Source: Ophiosphaerella korrae (lineage: Eukaryota > Ascomycota > Dothideomycetes > Pleosporales > Phaeosphaeriaceae). Taken from it: a stretch of DNA of 64,000 nt. The position numbers were made by a program, and so were the translations under genes. Numbering within the stretch: position 1 is the stretch's first letter; each line of letters begins with the position of its first letter. The DNA lies in NCBI GenBank assembly GCA_028456385.1, contig JALNQF010000081.1, positions 118,359 to 182,358 on the forward strand, read 5' to 3'. Below, one piece after another: positions 21,754 to 32,703 of this stretch. The notes beneath the pieces were generated by a model. It was not told where the DNA came from, made no database searches, and saw only the letters and a list, made by a program, of their open reading frames with translations.

Positions 21754-22683
21754 ATGATGACTTTGGATACAATCAACGAAATTACTATTTTGACGCAGAA
21801 TTTCCATTACGAGAATGCAACCCACAGCTACGACATAAAATGGTGTTCAATCGGCAACCCAAAGAACCCGCCAGTTATCTTCATTCATGGAACGCCTTGG
21901 ACTTCCTATGTCTGGAAACCATTCGCTCTAACCCTATCTCGCCTGTTCCACGTTTACTTATTCGACAATCCCGGCTTCGGAGAGTCACCCCTGGAACGCG
22001 AATTATGCGACAAAGCCTTCAGACCGAGCACAGAAGTAGAAAAGCTTGATGCCGATCTAGCTAGGCAGTCCGATGTTTTCGCGGCTTTGTACAAATGGTG
22101 GCAAAAAAGCTGGGCTCACCAGAAAGCTCACATCATTGCGCACGATCATGGAGGCCTAATGAGTCTGCGTGCGTATATTTTGCACAATTGCCACTACGCT
22201 AGCCTCTGTCTTATCAACGTTGTTGCTCTTGGGCCATTTGGGCAGGCCTTGTTCCAGGCCGTGGCTGAGAATCCGCAGTACTTTGAACAGCTCCCCGAAA
22301 TTGCGTTTGAAGGTATTCTCGAATCCTATATTCGCAATGCGGCCTTCAAAGAGCTTTCAAACGAAACAATACAGGAGCTAAAAGCGCCTTGGATGGGCAA
22401 GGAGGGCAAACCCGGTTTTATTCGACAACTATGCCAGGCCAACTCCCGCAGCACTGAAGCTGTTGAGAGCAAGTACAAAGAAGTTGGTCAAAGTATACCT
22501 GTCAATATCATCTGGGGTACTCAAGACAATTGGATACCAGTGGAAGTTGCGAAAAGGCTTGGGAATGCGCTGGAGGCAAAGCAAGTTGTTTATATTGAGG
22601 AGGCAGGTCATCTCATTATGTATGACCAGCCTGCGCAGTTAGGAGTCGAACTAGGAATTTGGTTGAGTACTGCCGGTACCTAA
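21754..22683 (+). CDS. Alpha/beta hydrolase with Asp nucleophile (haloalkane dehalogenase/epoxide hydrolase type)
   Basis: Intronless, 309 residues from the first of two adjacent ATGs. The oxyanion segment is HGTPWTSYVW (residues 45-54) and strand 4 is DNPGFGESP. The nucleophile elbow is AHDHGG with Asp131 in the nucleophile position, where haloalkane dehalogenases and soluble epoxide hydrolases have Asp and esterases/lipases have Ser. The acid is probably Asp258 in WGTQDNWIP and the base His286 in EEAGHLIMYDQP. Asp chemistry predicts hydrolysis of a C-halogen or epoxide through an ester intermediate; the substrate is unknown. No signal peptide, so cytosolic or peroxisomal. No clustering with biosynthetic genes. 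Confidence 0.85.
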   Translation: MMTLDTINEITILTQNFHYENATHSYDIKWCSIGNPKNPPVIFIHGTPWTSYVWKPFALTLSRLFHVYLFDNPGFGESPLERELCDKAFRPSTEVEKLDADLARQSDVFAALYKWWQKSWAHQKAHIIAHDHGGLMSLRAYILHNCHYASLCLINVVALGPFGQALFQAVAENPQYFEQLPEIAFEGILESYIRNAAFKELSNETIQELKAPWMGKEGKPGFIRQLCQANSRSTEAVESKYKEVGQSIPVNIIWGTQDNWIPVEVAKRLGNALEAKQVVYIEEAGHLIMYDQPAQLGVELGIWLSTAGT

Positions 22684-22860
22684 AGTGAGTTCAAGAAACT
22701 CATTGTACTTTATTCACTTCCACTTGCAACACGTTGGGTACTTCAGTGGCATAATTTTGTATCATTTTGTGTAGGTAGCTTATATCAAATTCATATCCTT
22801 CCATCCATTCAGCCTTAGATCATTGTCTCTCAGAATTCCTGGCCATCTTTTTTAAGCTGC

Positions 22861-23706
22861 TCATTGGAATTGTGAGAAAAATTTCCAAACGGCTGGAGGA
22901 GTAAAGCTATTGGGCCCTGCATCATTACCCGCGTCGTTGGGGAGGGCAACATGGTCTCCATCGAAAGCCGTGAATTGTACCGGATATTTACAACCATCAT
23001 ATGCAGTTGCAATATGTTGTCTGCTACCCTTGGCTGGTTCTGGTGGATTCTTTGCTTGACAGCCATTCAATTTGACGAATCTGTCTCTGATCTCCCTTCC
23101 AGAGGCAATTGGCAAGACGCTATCCTTGACACCGTGCTGGCTGTATAGCGCAATAGGATCGTTACCCCCAGCACAACCGGACAGAGTAGCTCCAGAGAGA
23201 ACGGCAATAGCACGGAAGTCCTTTGCGTTGCTGCATGCGAGACTGAAGCTCATGGCTGCACCGTACGAGAAGCCAAGAGAGAAGCGCAAATTCTCGTTGA
23301 CGCATAGATCATCCTCCACCTGCTTGCGGACCGCGTTAAGGAAGGTGATGTCTTCGCCGCCTTGATTGCCCCAGCCTTTGTTCAATCCGTTAGGTGCAAC
23401 AAAAATGGCTGAATCCTTGGCAAGGTTCTTGAGGCCATAATAGGGAGCATTTCCACCGTCGACACTTGTCATGTCACCACTTAGCCAATGCAGGCCAAAT
23501 ATGAACCGATAGGGTTGAGTTTTGTTGTAGTTGTTTGGGATGCGAAGGATCCATTGACGTTGCTTGCCATTGACAGTGATCGTTTTCGTACCGCTTGTGA
23601 GGGTTGGATTTTTTCCACAACCAGCGGTGCCTGCGTGAATGCCTTCGAATAGGGCGAAAAAGAAGAGCAAGCCCAAAGTCAAGAGAGGAATTGAACGAGA
23701 CATCAC
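22861..23706 (-). CDS. faeC: Secreted feruloyl esterase C
   Basis: Single exon, 281 residues, with a signal peptide (LLTLGLLFFFALFEGIHA) and mature start GTAGCGKNPTLTSG, typical of type C/D feruloyl esterases. The Ser nucleophile lies in GFSYGA (Ser147); candidate acid Asp195 in HGVKDSVLP and His252 in FDGDHVALP. Cys residues at 30, 135, 158, 178, 216 and 239 fit three disulfides. The enzyme releases ferulic or related hydroxycinnamic acids from plant cell-wall arabinoxylan/pectin, so it fits a plant-associated or saprotrophic lifestyle. Tail-to-tail with the alpha/beta hydrolase, 177 bp apart. Confidence 0.88.
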   Translation of the reverse strand: MMSRSIPLLTLGLLFFFALFEGIHAGTAGCGKNPTLTSGTKTITVNGKQRQWILRIPNNYNKTQPYRFIFGLHWLSGDMTSVDGGNAPYYGLKNLAKDSAIFVAPNGLNKGWGNQGGEDITFLNAVRKQVEDDLCVNENLRFSLGFSYGAAMSFSLACSNAKDFRAIAVLSGATLSGCAGGNDPIALYSQHGVKDSVLPIASGREIRDRFVKLNGCQAKNPPEPAKGSRQHIATAYDGCKYPVQFTAFDGDHVALPNDAGNDAGPNSFTPPAVWKFFSQFQ

Positions 23707-25100
23707 GGCGATGGTTGATATTCTCGGGAGATGCGAATTTGACTGTCACTGAACTTCTGTTGTTGCGGTGCCAAACATAAGTAGAAGACATGCGCCTCTT
23801 AAGTATTGTAGTCCTTACTGAGCCTCTCCCTCCTATAGCCCATTTAAATCCAGGCCTGTAATTGCCCCGCTTCAAAGGTCATCCTGGTGGCTTGTCAGAA
23901 ATTCCTTCAATTGGATACAACGGTGGGCCTCTGTGAGGTTGCGAGTATATGATGCCAAGCTCGCAAGTCCCGGCAGTTATTACAAGCTCCGATGGTTCCA
24001 GGATAAACCCCAGAATATTAGCTCGGCACAAGCATCATAATTTTTTCTTTCCTGCGCTAATTGTAGGTCGCGTAAAAAACGAACGACAGCCATGTATGCT
24101 TGGATTTTTTCCGGCTGCATAGGAGCCATTCAAAACGATAGTCGAAAAGTTGAAAGACAAACAATGAGATCGGAACAACTATAATGAGAGCAAAAAGATT
24201 GGTGGAAGCAGTGGTGGGTGTTGTATGGCATAATTTGGTGTTTCAAGGGTGGTTGGTTGGTAGGTAGGCAACGTCACGGACTCACGGTGGCACGGGCGCT
24301 TAGTGCGTTTCGCACGACCTGGACGAACTTGATTAAACCAAGAAACAAATGCTTCGTGAACGTCTGAATACAGCTAAGCTAGGTATCAAATTACATTGGA
24401 TCTCTAGGTAAGGCAATCAGCCTTGCGATATTCGGAAACAATGTTCCGGTAATGGGAAGTCGTATGCTTCGTATAGAAGTTTTGATCAGGGCTGAGACCC
24501 CTGATCCATGTATGCTCACAGTTATTTCCCGCGCGTGAGCGGGGAACATGCTTAGCGCCGCGTTTTTTAAATGAAATACTGGAATGCTGCAATTTGTTTG
24601 TTCAGTATGTCCACCTGTGTCGCGTCACAACTCACGAGAAGAAAGATCACCGGACTGCCCAGCGGACTCTCCACAGGTGAGACCCCAGTGTGTGCATAAC
24701 AAAGGGCTTCAAAAAGGTAAAACACACTCTTCACAAGCGTGCAGATGCCTAGTGCTGCATTATTTCCTGCACCTCTGGCTAAGCATATTGTATGAGTATT
24801 CCAGAACTAGTTGTCTGGCTTGCTATTGCGCCTGCAAGTTTGCAATGAAACCCTTGGAAAGAACAAATCGATTGTAGCAGTACGTGTTACGCTGGACCCA
24901 AAGATATAATATACGAAAATTCGTAGGGAAAAGAGTAGAAGGAAGCAATATAGCTTTAGTAGTTTGAAGACACGATGGAGATCTCCTAGCTCCTCATACC
25001 AAAACACTAAGCCAACCTTGCACTTCCCGTCCTATTGTTTGAATTTCACTATGAAACTAAGTATAAGATGGAATAATAACAGCCTGGAATGTATTTAGCT
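23707..25100. other. Intergenic, no supported gene
   Basis: Upstream region of faeC followed by DNA with only short frames in conflicting phases. No repeats or RNA genes recognised. Confidence 0.45.
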
Positions 25101-25109
25101 TGTTCGATA

Positions 25110-26120
25110 TTAGGTCTTATCTCTAGCCCCTGTCTGTTGACTCAACCTTCGTGATTTAACAGAGCCATCTATTTGCTCATTGATGATTCCAAGGCTCCAA
25201 AGCAGTTCACAAAAAATGATGGCCAAAATGTGCATATGAACCAAATGGGATTTGATGAGACTGGCGATAATTAGAAGAAGGCTGGCCTCTACGTTTCTTA
25301 CTATTAGAGAAATCCTAAAGAGGGGTGAGTATATGTACTGCGACGGGTATTGAAACATACTTGAGGATGCCACTGGCCGAGGCTGGCGGCTTTCCATGGT
25401 CGCTTGCGCATTGCGGTTCCCCCAAACCTGGATTTTTGCCTTGAGCGCGATTAAGTCGTCACACTTGAGGCCGGAAGTTGTTGTTGACTTCCTTCTATAG
25501 CAGTTCCAAGACCCAAAAAAGCCAAACAAAGCAGTTCATGCCAGGCAATGCGTTTAGTGATGAATCGTATATTCGTAGTTGCTGATCAACATAGCCTTCC
25601 CGGCCGGTGCAAATTACAGGGATTTGGAAGAGCCCAATGAGCAGAAATGATTTAAAGACGCCATGCGTTACGCCATGATTGAAATCCACCCGGAGCCTTG
25701 TTCTTTGATATGGTATTAGTCACTCCTTCTTTCGAACTACAATGTAGGTGCAAGCCCCAATAGAAATCATCTAGCGAATGTGGCTAGTCGCGCAGAAAGA
25801 GGACGAACAGCTCATTAAATTACAGAGTCCCAGGAGAACTATAAATATGATGTTATTCAGGATAGAAAACATAGTCTGAGTCTTACTTGGGTGCCTTCAA
25901 ATGGCAGGAAGTGGAGGAATTTTGGTGCATCTTCCAATATCCTCGTGAGCCTAAAGTTATGGACTACCCGAGGAGTAAGGATCGGACCGGTAACGTCAGA
26001 GCTTATTTGCATTTGAGTTAGCAAAGTAAAAGAGTCAAGCGGTTCCTGGGTCCTTTCAGATAAAAAAATTGGTGGAGCATGATCCAAAGATTTCCATGCT
26101 ACAGAGTTGAGATATGTAAT
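25110..26120 (-). pseudogene. Unrecognised minus-strand coding-like segments
   Basis: Three open segments on the minus strand have coding-like character. About 26120-25890 contains SLDHAPPIFLSERTQEPL and ends at a GTAAGA donor. About 25700-25495 has a hydrophobic middle (FKSFLLIGLFQIPVIC), and 25529-25110 contains a possible membrane helix (ASLLLIIASLI). I cannot join them into one reading or match a family. They could be exons of a real membrane protein gene or a decaying one. Confidence 0.25.
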
Positions 26121-26459
26121 GAAATGAACATCGTATATGGTTGTCGTTCGCGCCTGATATGTGGTAATTTTCGCAGGTCAGATCGTCGAAAAGCGTCTCG
26201 TCACGTCATGTACCTTACCGAGTCGAATCAGGAGGCATTTTTGATGCAACATTTATTGGCTACTGCGGCCAAGAAACTCCCTCAGCCTGATGGCTGTGCA
26301 TCGCAACACTTACATTGCCTTGATAACCCAGCCTCTTGACACACATACTTCTCAACTCTGAAATGCTTGCTCAAGTTTGTGTCGAACATCAAGTGATTAT
26401 ATTTATTTGGATGTTCCTTTACCCTACATCAATTCCACAGTGAGGCGGATATCAGAATT

Positions 26460-27477
26460 ATGGTTGTCCCATTCGGAGTTTCAGTCGGAGACTTCATCGC
26501 TGGCATCAGGCTTCTCAAAGGTGCGATTGAGTCGTTTTCCAGCACACGTGGAGCACGAGCCGATTATATTGAGCTGCAAAAATGTCTCGGTGCATTAGAG
26601 ACGTCACTCAACTCCGCCAATAAGTTCACAACACCTTTACACCGAGCAGCCATAGAGCCTATAGTAGCCGATTGCAAGCGCTGCATTTCACACTTCTTGA
26701 TCCGCAATGCCAAATTCGAAGTTCTGAAGGATAAGTCAGTAACTGCAAACAAGTTACGTTCGAGTCTACGAAAAGTGCAATGGTCAATATGCGAGAAGGA
26801 GAAGGTGCTCGAATTTCGGCGGCAGCTACAAGAATATGTCTCAATCCTGCAGATACATTTAATTACTTTCAACGTGTAAGTTACTTTGCATGAATGATGG
26901 AAAACAAATGAAGCTTGGCTAAATGCTTGCAGTGATGCACAAGAGTCGAGTTTGCGAGTGCAGATAGGATACGAAAAAGTCATGAAAGATGTGCCGTCTC
27001 AGTTGAAGAGCATTCGGGAGCACCTAGAAGGGTGAGAGAGCCTTTGCCGTCTGTATATGTTCCGACATATTGCTAATATCTGTACATAGCGGTCTGTCAC
27101 CGGATGAACAGCACACCATGGTTCGACTTCTCGAAGAGGCGCTGACTGAAAGGAAATCGATAGAGAAACAGCTGGAAATTCTTATCGCCCAGAGCAAGGC
27201 ATTGGAGACTCATATCAGCGACCTTAAAACTACAGTGGAAATGCAACGGGAGATTCCAGCTCAGGTAATGCTGCGCCGACCGGTAGTACTCATCGATGCC
27301 TTTGGGGAAAGATTGCCGTTTCATCTCGAGTTTATCAACTCCTTTGAAGCCCTCTTTGCAGTTCTCATGGTGAGATTCAAAGAGAGAGGCGAGGGCGCAA
27401 TCGACAAAATCCGCCGGCGACTGTTCGATATATACGAGTCAACAAAGCAGAGGAGAATTGATTTCGACGGTCCATAG
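26460..27477 (+). CDS. STAND-type N-terminal domain plus ubiquitin-like domain protein
   Basis: Three exons, 26460-26875, 26933-27031 and 27090-27477 (introns 57 and 58 nt), encode 300 residues. Residues 1-140 match the pattern of the helical N-terminal domain of fungal STAND/NLR proteins (start VPFGVSVGDFIAGIRLLKGAIESF, then conserved Leu/Cys-containing helices). A coiled-coil linker follows (MVRLLEEALTERKSIEKQLE). Residues about 215-280 match the ubiquitin-like domain often found directly behind such N-termini in fungal genomes (PVVLIDAFGERLPFHLEFINSFEALFAVL). No NACHT/NB-ARC ATPase or repeat domain follows before the stop, so this is a stand-alone version. Fungal STAND proteins act in heterokaryon incompatibility and xenorecognition; a role here as partner or decoy is inference. 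Confidence 0.8.
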
Positions 27478-28153
27478 GCACAAGCGTTCTTAGTAAGTAC
27501 ATATTCGTACATGATTTGTACCCAGATTTGCTAACAAGGATGCAGCCTGGACAATTTGTAGAGGTAGATAAGGTGTTGATAACTTGTGTGAGCTTCTCAA
27601 CAATGTTATCGATAATCCTGCTTCTACCCGCTTGGAAATCTCACTAGCGCGCCGTTGTCCGCGCCCCTGACATGTTGTTGGCCATGTCGTGCATACTGCA
27701 TGCAAAGCACACACCTTGATTGTAGATCTATATGCATCACGGCCCACATATGTTCAAGGAACTGCACAGTTGACAGCAGTTCCTGCACCTGCTTTGACCC
27801 ACTACCATGAGATGAGATGAAACGAAACGAAGAGAACACCTGTTGAATTCCGGCTGAGCCATCCTGTGCTACCAGCCCCTATCCACCATCCCCATTCTTC
27901 CAACTAGAAACAAGGATGGTGTCCGGTTCCCGTTGCGCACTGTACAGCCCGCACCACGAGCGCCCTCTAATTCCGACCGCGATTGCCACCCTCCTGAAGG
28001 GAAATGTCAGCTAAATTTCGGCTGGATCCTTAGCTGACCTCGGAGCGTGTGACATGGTTCGCATACTGGCTGATGCGCCATAGTTGCCTATTTCCATCAA
28101 AACGATCCGATGCCCCGAACTTTTTGCGACGTATTCCATCGCTCTCGGACAAG
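27478..28153. other. Spacer upstream of low-complexity protein gene
   Basis: No recognised element. The open frame of the following gene extends upstream to about 28049 through a possible earlier ATG at 28073. Confidence 0.4.
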
Positions 28154-29053
28154 ATGTTTCTCAGTGTGAAGGAACGAGCACGACAGATTGCCAACGGTCA
28201 GTTGACTGCGCAACCACCGGCAGCTCAAATAGCGACACCGCCACCTAAAGCCGCGCCGCCACCGAAAGTCACTATACCAAGAGCTCTACCGAAAGCTGCG
28301 GCAGCGAAACCCCCATCTCCAAAAGAGCCACCTCCAAAAGAGCCACCTCCAAAAGTTGCAGCTCCCAAAGTTGCAGCTTCAACACTTTCATCGTCCAAAG
28401 CTTCGTCGTCAAAACCTACCTCTCCCAAGACCTCGACTCCCATCGGCGCATTCCCAGAAGCCGCGCCTCCCAAGTCGCCGAAGTCGCCGAAATCACCCAA
28501 ACTGACGCGATCGAAAACGGAGCCGCCGAAATCCAAGTCTTCGAAAAGTTCGTCATCAAAGGACAAGGAGAAGGAGGCACCCTCTAGACCCAAGCCATCG
28601 CGAACGGAGTCCTCCAAGAGTGTATCATCCAAGAAGACGCCCTCGAAGACAGCTACAAAGAGCGTGCCATCAACACCTGTGCGCTCAAGTTTCTTCTCGA
28701 GAATCGCGAGCAGCTCTTCATCGACCGACGGCTCCACGGACGACGAATCGCCCAAAGCCGCGCCTTCGGAGGATGTCACGGAGCTCAAGGCCGCGTGCCT
28801 CAAGCAAGTGAACGGCGTGACGGGTCTGGGTGGCAAGAATCTCGCCGTCGTTTGCCGACAGACATCTTCGAAGCAATGGTACGCGGCGCTAAAGGACGTG
28901 AGTTCAGACAAATACCTGAAGATGTGGATGAACCGCGAGAAGACGTATCCAACGCAAGTGGAAGCGCTCCAAGCGTATCTGGTGTTCGCAAAGAAGATGA
29001 AAGACGGCTGCCGACTATTTCCAATGTCGCCAGTGGGTACCAAGATGAAATAA
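28154..29053 (+). CDS. Lys/Ser/Pro-rich protein with conserved C-terminal domain
   Basis: Intronless; 299 residues from ATG 28154, chosen because A at -3 gives a better context than the in-frame ATG at 28073. It begins MFLSVKERARQIANGQ. Residues 17-205 are low-complexity repeats of the type PKAAPPK, PKEPPPK and SKSSSSKDK, with SPK motifs, highly basic and probably disordered and phosphorylated. The last 85 residues are compact with two Cys-containing segments (LKAACLKQVNGVTGLGGKNLAVVCRQ and KMKDGCRLFPM), an apparently folded domain of unknown function. A 272-codon frame lies antisense over the same interval and is a by-product of the repeat codon pattern. Confidence 0.7.
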   Translation: MFLSVKERARQIANGQLTAQPPAAQIATPPPKAAPPPKVTIPRALPKAAAAKPPSPKEPPPKEPPPKVAAPKVAASTLSSSKASSSKPTSPKTSTPIGAFPEAAPPKSPKSPKSPKLTRSKTEPPKSKSSKSSSSKDKEKEAPSRPKPSRTESSKSVSSKKTPSKTATKSVPSTPVRSSFFSRIASSSSSTDGSTDDESPKAAPSEDVTELKAACLKQVNGVTGLGGKNLAVVCRQTSSKQWYAALKDVSSDKYLKMWMNREKTYPTQVEALQAYLVFAKKMKDGCRLFPMSPVGTKMK

Positions 29054-29577
29054 TGAGCTAATCATAATACGGGGCCGTGTTGTAAGATTATTGTACAGAA
29101 AAAGTCTCCACTTCAGCAAGGCGTTCGGGTTGTTTTTTTTTTGGGGGGGGGGGGTTTACAATATGGGAATGGTTTGCTTTTTACGGCGCTTGTTGGACAT
29201 AGAAGGATATCGCAAGGACAATATCCAAGCAGTCTGCGCCGGATGCGCGGACGCTGTATGATAGTGTTGGGAGGTGTACGATATGTGCGTCTGATGTCCT
29301 GCAGGCTGGGCGTGTAACATTACTGTAACTGTAGTATAATATCTCAACGAAGGAACGGGTCGCCTATGACGGTGACTCAACGGGCGCCTTGCCCACGAGC
29401 ACAATACATTGAGCCGAAGCGCCGTGGTCGTCGGAATGTCTAGCAGGCAGTGGACGGACCAGCGCTCTCGCGTCTTTATCGATAAGGCCACGCGCATAAA
29501 GCGGGCCTCGACTCGTCCCAGGATTCCACGATGACGAACATGTGAAGCATGCGCCGTCGCTGAGCTGCGTCCAGACA
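29054..29577. other. Spacer with T/G homopolymer tract
   Basis: Holds a run of T followed by about ten G at 29132-29155, a likely length-variable and assembly-sensitive tract. Open frames here are short. Confidence 0.5.
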
Positions 29578-30347
29578 ATGTACCACCTGTTCAAGTCCAT
29601 ATACCTCCACGCAACCAGCAAAGAAGGTACACGCCTCTTTGGTCACTGCCCACTGCCCACTGCCCACTGCCCACCATCTACCATGCACCACTCCGCCCAG
29701 CATGTCAGCTCACACCTCCCGCAGAATACTCCGTCCTCCTCCTCGGCCTCGACAACGCCGGCAAAACCACGCTCCTCGAGCAGATCAAAGCTGCCTACAC
29801 GCCCTCCCACCCCAACCTCAAGACCGTCCCCACCGTCGGCCAAAACGTCGCCACCGTCGAACTCCCCCCGCCAAACCCCCCCATCTACCTCAAGATATGG
29901 GACGTCGGCGGCCAGCATAGCCTGCGCGGCCTGTGGCAGAGCTACTACAGCAGCTGCCACGCCATTGTCTTCGTCATCGACAGCAGCGACGTCGGCAACG
30001 CCACGCTCGTGGATCTCGGCAGCGCGGAGCCCAGCGTAAGCGAGGATGTCGGTCGCCTGGACGAGTGCCGCCTTGTGCTGGAAAGCGTGCTGGAAAACGA
30101 GGACACGAGCGGCGTGCCGATTCTTGTGTTGGCGAATAAGCAGGATCGCGAGGACTGTGTCGAGGTGGTGCGGATCAAGGAGGGGTTTGTGAGGCGCGTG
30201 TTTGAGGGCGAGAAGGGCGGGAATGTGAGGGATAGTAGGGTGTTGCCGTGTAGCGCGTTGACGGGCACCGGTGTGCAGGAGGCCGTCGAGTGGCTGTGTA
30301 GTCGTATGGCGTTTAATAAAGAGGCGAGGCCGCCAGTGATGCGGTGA
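29578..30347 (+). CDS. arl3: ARF-like small GTPase, Arl3/ARFRP1 type
   Basis: Two exons, 29578-29626 and 29725-30347, encode 223 residues. The G1 loop is GLDNAGKT (24-31), G3 is WDVGGQ, G4 is NKQD and G5 is CSALTG. The N-terminus is MYHLF, without the Gly2 needed for myristoylation; yeast Arl3 and human ARFRP1 share this and are instead N-acetylated, which allows Golgi binding via Sys1 (known for the family). The loop after switch 1 and an Asp/Glu/Ser-rich insert around residue 115 make it longer than canonical ARF. It would act at the trans-Golgi upstream of Arl1 and golgins. The single intron contains four CACTGCC repeats. GC-rich codons. Confidence 0.9.
29644..29671 (+). repeat. Tandem CACTGCC x4 inside the arl3 intron
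   Basis: Four exact heptamer copies within a 98-nt intron, a minisatellite likely to vary in copy number between isolates. Confidence 0.85.
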
Positions 30348-30598
30348 TGCGGTGATGCGGCTGGGATGCGTGCGGTCGAGATCGATATACCCCGACAGAC
30401 ATCTGCATAGTCATTCTTGGATCTATGCGTCAGAATGTGTAGAGGAATCATTACTTCGTTGGGTCATTTAAATTCTTGAATAGGTAATCTGATATTCCTG
30501 ATTCTGCCTTTTGCCTGTCATGCCATGCAAGTTTTGGATTACAAGAGACATTACTATTTTCCGCACAATTTCCCTCTCAACACTCCTCATTATAGTAA

Positions 30599-31849
30599 TT
30601 ATTTAGTCCAAGGAACAGGCAGTCCATCCTCTGTCGCCTTTGTTCGAAGCACCTGGTCGAGCTTGACGACGGTTGCCGAGAACGGCGTATGCAGACCAAG
30701 TCTCATATTATCAAACGTCTCACCACCATAAAGCACCAAGCTATTGGGATACTTTCCGAGGATCTGGATAGCCCTCGAGTACACGGCACCAGCAGGCGTA
30801 CCATGCTCCTCCCACTTGTCAACATCGCCGCCAAACTTGTTTGTGTAAACTTGCGAACGGTCCGCGTCAGAGACAACGATGGTGCCGTTTGGTCCGCCCA
30901 TTGGACTCCAGACGACATAGGGGCTGGCGTTGGGCGCAGCGGTTCCGTTGTTGACTACAATGGGTTGGCCCTTTTCTTTACCGAATTCGAGGGGCGAGTC
31001 GGCGAGAACGTAGTATACGGGATAGTGTACGCCATGAGAAGAAGAGTTGCCGATAGGCAGCTCGTGGACGAGGATCCACTTCTTCACGGGTGGGATGTAG
31101 GCTACGACCGTCATGCCTGGGCGCGCAATATATTGGTCGTAAGCTACATCGTCGACAACAGGGCCCCAGGTTTTCAGATCAGAGGATGTTTGGTGGGCAA
31201 GTTTCTGGCCGTGTTTCGGATCACGTTGGTCGGAGTAGTAGGCAACCAATTCACCCTTGTATTGCCTAATTATACAGAACTTGTATTAGCATCTTGAGCC
31301 TTAGAAAATGATGCATCCAATGATGACTTACAAAAGGTACGGCTCCCAGATTGGAGTCGCGCCATTGGTCGTGTTGGGTCGTCCGCCTTGAGCAATGTGG
31401 CTAACAAACTTCCAAGTCCTCGCTCGATCTGTGCTAGCATACAAATCGATTCTTGTTCCATTGTTACTCCAACTGTTACCGGTACCCAAGACGGTTCCCG
31501 CTGGGAAACCACCCATAGGTTCGGTCAATTCAGCCAAAGCTGGCTGCGCGCTCATGCCCCAGCCATTCACTGTGTCTCGTAGATCAGAAATATAGTCCCA
31601 GTTGGCACCACCGTCCTTGCTCTCAAAGACTGGGAAGTACCCTGGCGAGTGGCCGCTGAGTGACGCAGTAGCAATGATAGTTCCATCTGTCAACTCGACA
31701 AAACGGGGGTAAGTGATAGACTCAGATCCCCTGGTCTGATATATCGTGTTGTTAATGAAGGTTCCCCACGGCCTCGGCTCATCATCGCAAGACTGGCCAA
31801 CCGCCTTCCGTGCCAAAAGGAGAATACTGGCGAAGATGAGAGACAGCAT
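30599..31849 (-). CDS. Secreted sialidase-fold (BNR/Asp-box) hydrolase, GH93-like
   Basis: Two exons, 31849-31332 and 31265-30599 (66-nt intron), encode 394 residues. The signal peptide MLSLIFASILLLARKAVG is followed by a beta-propeller-type sequence with Asp-box motifs (SKDGGANWDYIS and STDRARTWKFVS) and an early YPRFVELTDGTIIA strand. Size, secretion and Asp-boxes fit fungal exo-arabinanase-type GH93 or related BNR proteins rather than classical sialidases; the sub-family is inferred. Substrates would be arabinan or related plant polysaccharide. Tail-to-tail with arl3. Confidence 0.78.
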
Positions 31850-32703
31850 TGTTGCGACCTTGCCTTTGGATTGTGGCTCAAGTTCCCGACGACTCTACCA
31901 TCTTAAACCAGGACCCGCCAGCAATTTAAATAATCGACTGGAATATACCAGTACATGGCTAGCTGCTGAAAACAGATCGATCGGCCAAAGACTTGGCTGT
32001 TTAGATTTCTTGGCTATGAAAGCTTAGTGATGCAAGTTGTGCATACCCGGCGGCTCAACAGTCGTCCAAGTATCCTGGATAAATATCAGAGTGGGTCGCC
32101 AACGCCACGGAGATGGTCAAGGAAATAGCTCAAATGTTCAATTAATAGATTGTTAGCAGGAACAACTCCTCCTTAACTCATCCAATACCCTGGACGCGGT
32201 AGGTATCTTTTGAAATGATAGAGTGTATCTGGAAAGCAAGGCGTTGTTCCCCGGTCATTTAAGCGACACAGCTTGTTTACCCACCAACCGTGGATCGTAT
32301 TTCACGATTGCTGTTCAGAATTATTATTACTCCTCAGTTCGCTAGACATTTACCACCGGAAATTGTTCGTGTACTTTCCGTGTCAGCACGCTGTCAGCGT
32401 CTATCCCCACGGTACCAAAATGTGGAGAAGGAAGAACCGCTCTCGCCTACCTAGGCCTCAGAAATCTCACCAAGTGGGGTTAGCCAAATGTAGAATTTAT
32501 ATGAATCCATGTCGATTAGAAGGTTTTCGATATTGGAATAAGAGCCAGGCTAAATTTCTAGCATAAAGACAAGGATTAAGTTCGGGTTGCATAGATGCTT
32601 TTGGAATTTATGACGTCGGCATCGACCTGAAAGGAACTGTTCTCGACATGTTTCTCAATTGTGAATGCAGTGGAATTTTGTTTCACAAACAGATATGACT
32701 GGA
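31850..32703. other. Spacer, no supported gene
   Basis: Upstream of the sialidase-fold gene on the left and downstream of the methyltransferase on the right. A 97-codon frame at 32273-32566 has no domain content. Confidence 0.45.

Noticed and set aside
28225..29043. 272-codon minus-strand frame opposite the Lys/Ser/Pro-rich gene
   Set aside because: It mirrors the repetitive codons of the plus-strand gene, and its Gly/Asp/Val-rich runs follow from them; the sense strand has the conserved C-terminal domain.
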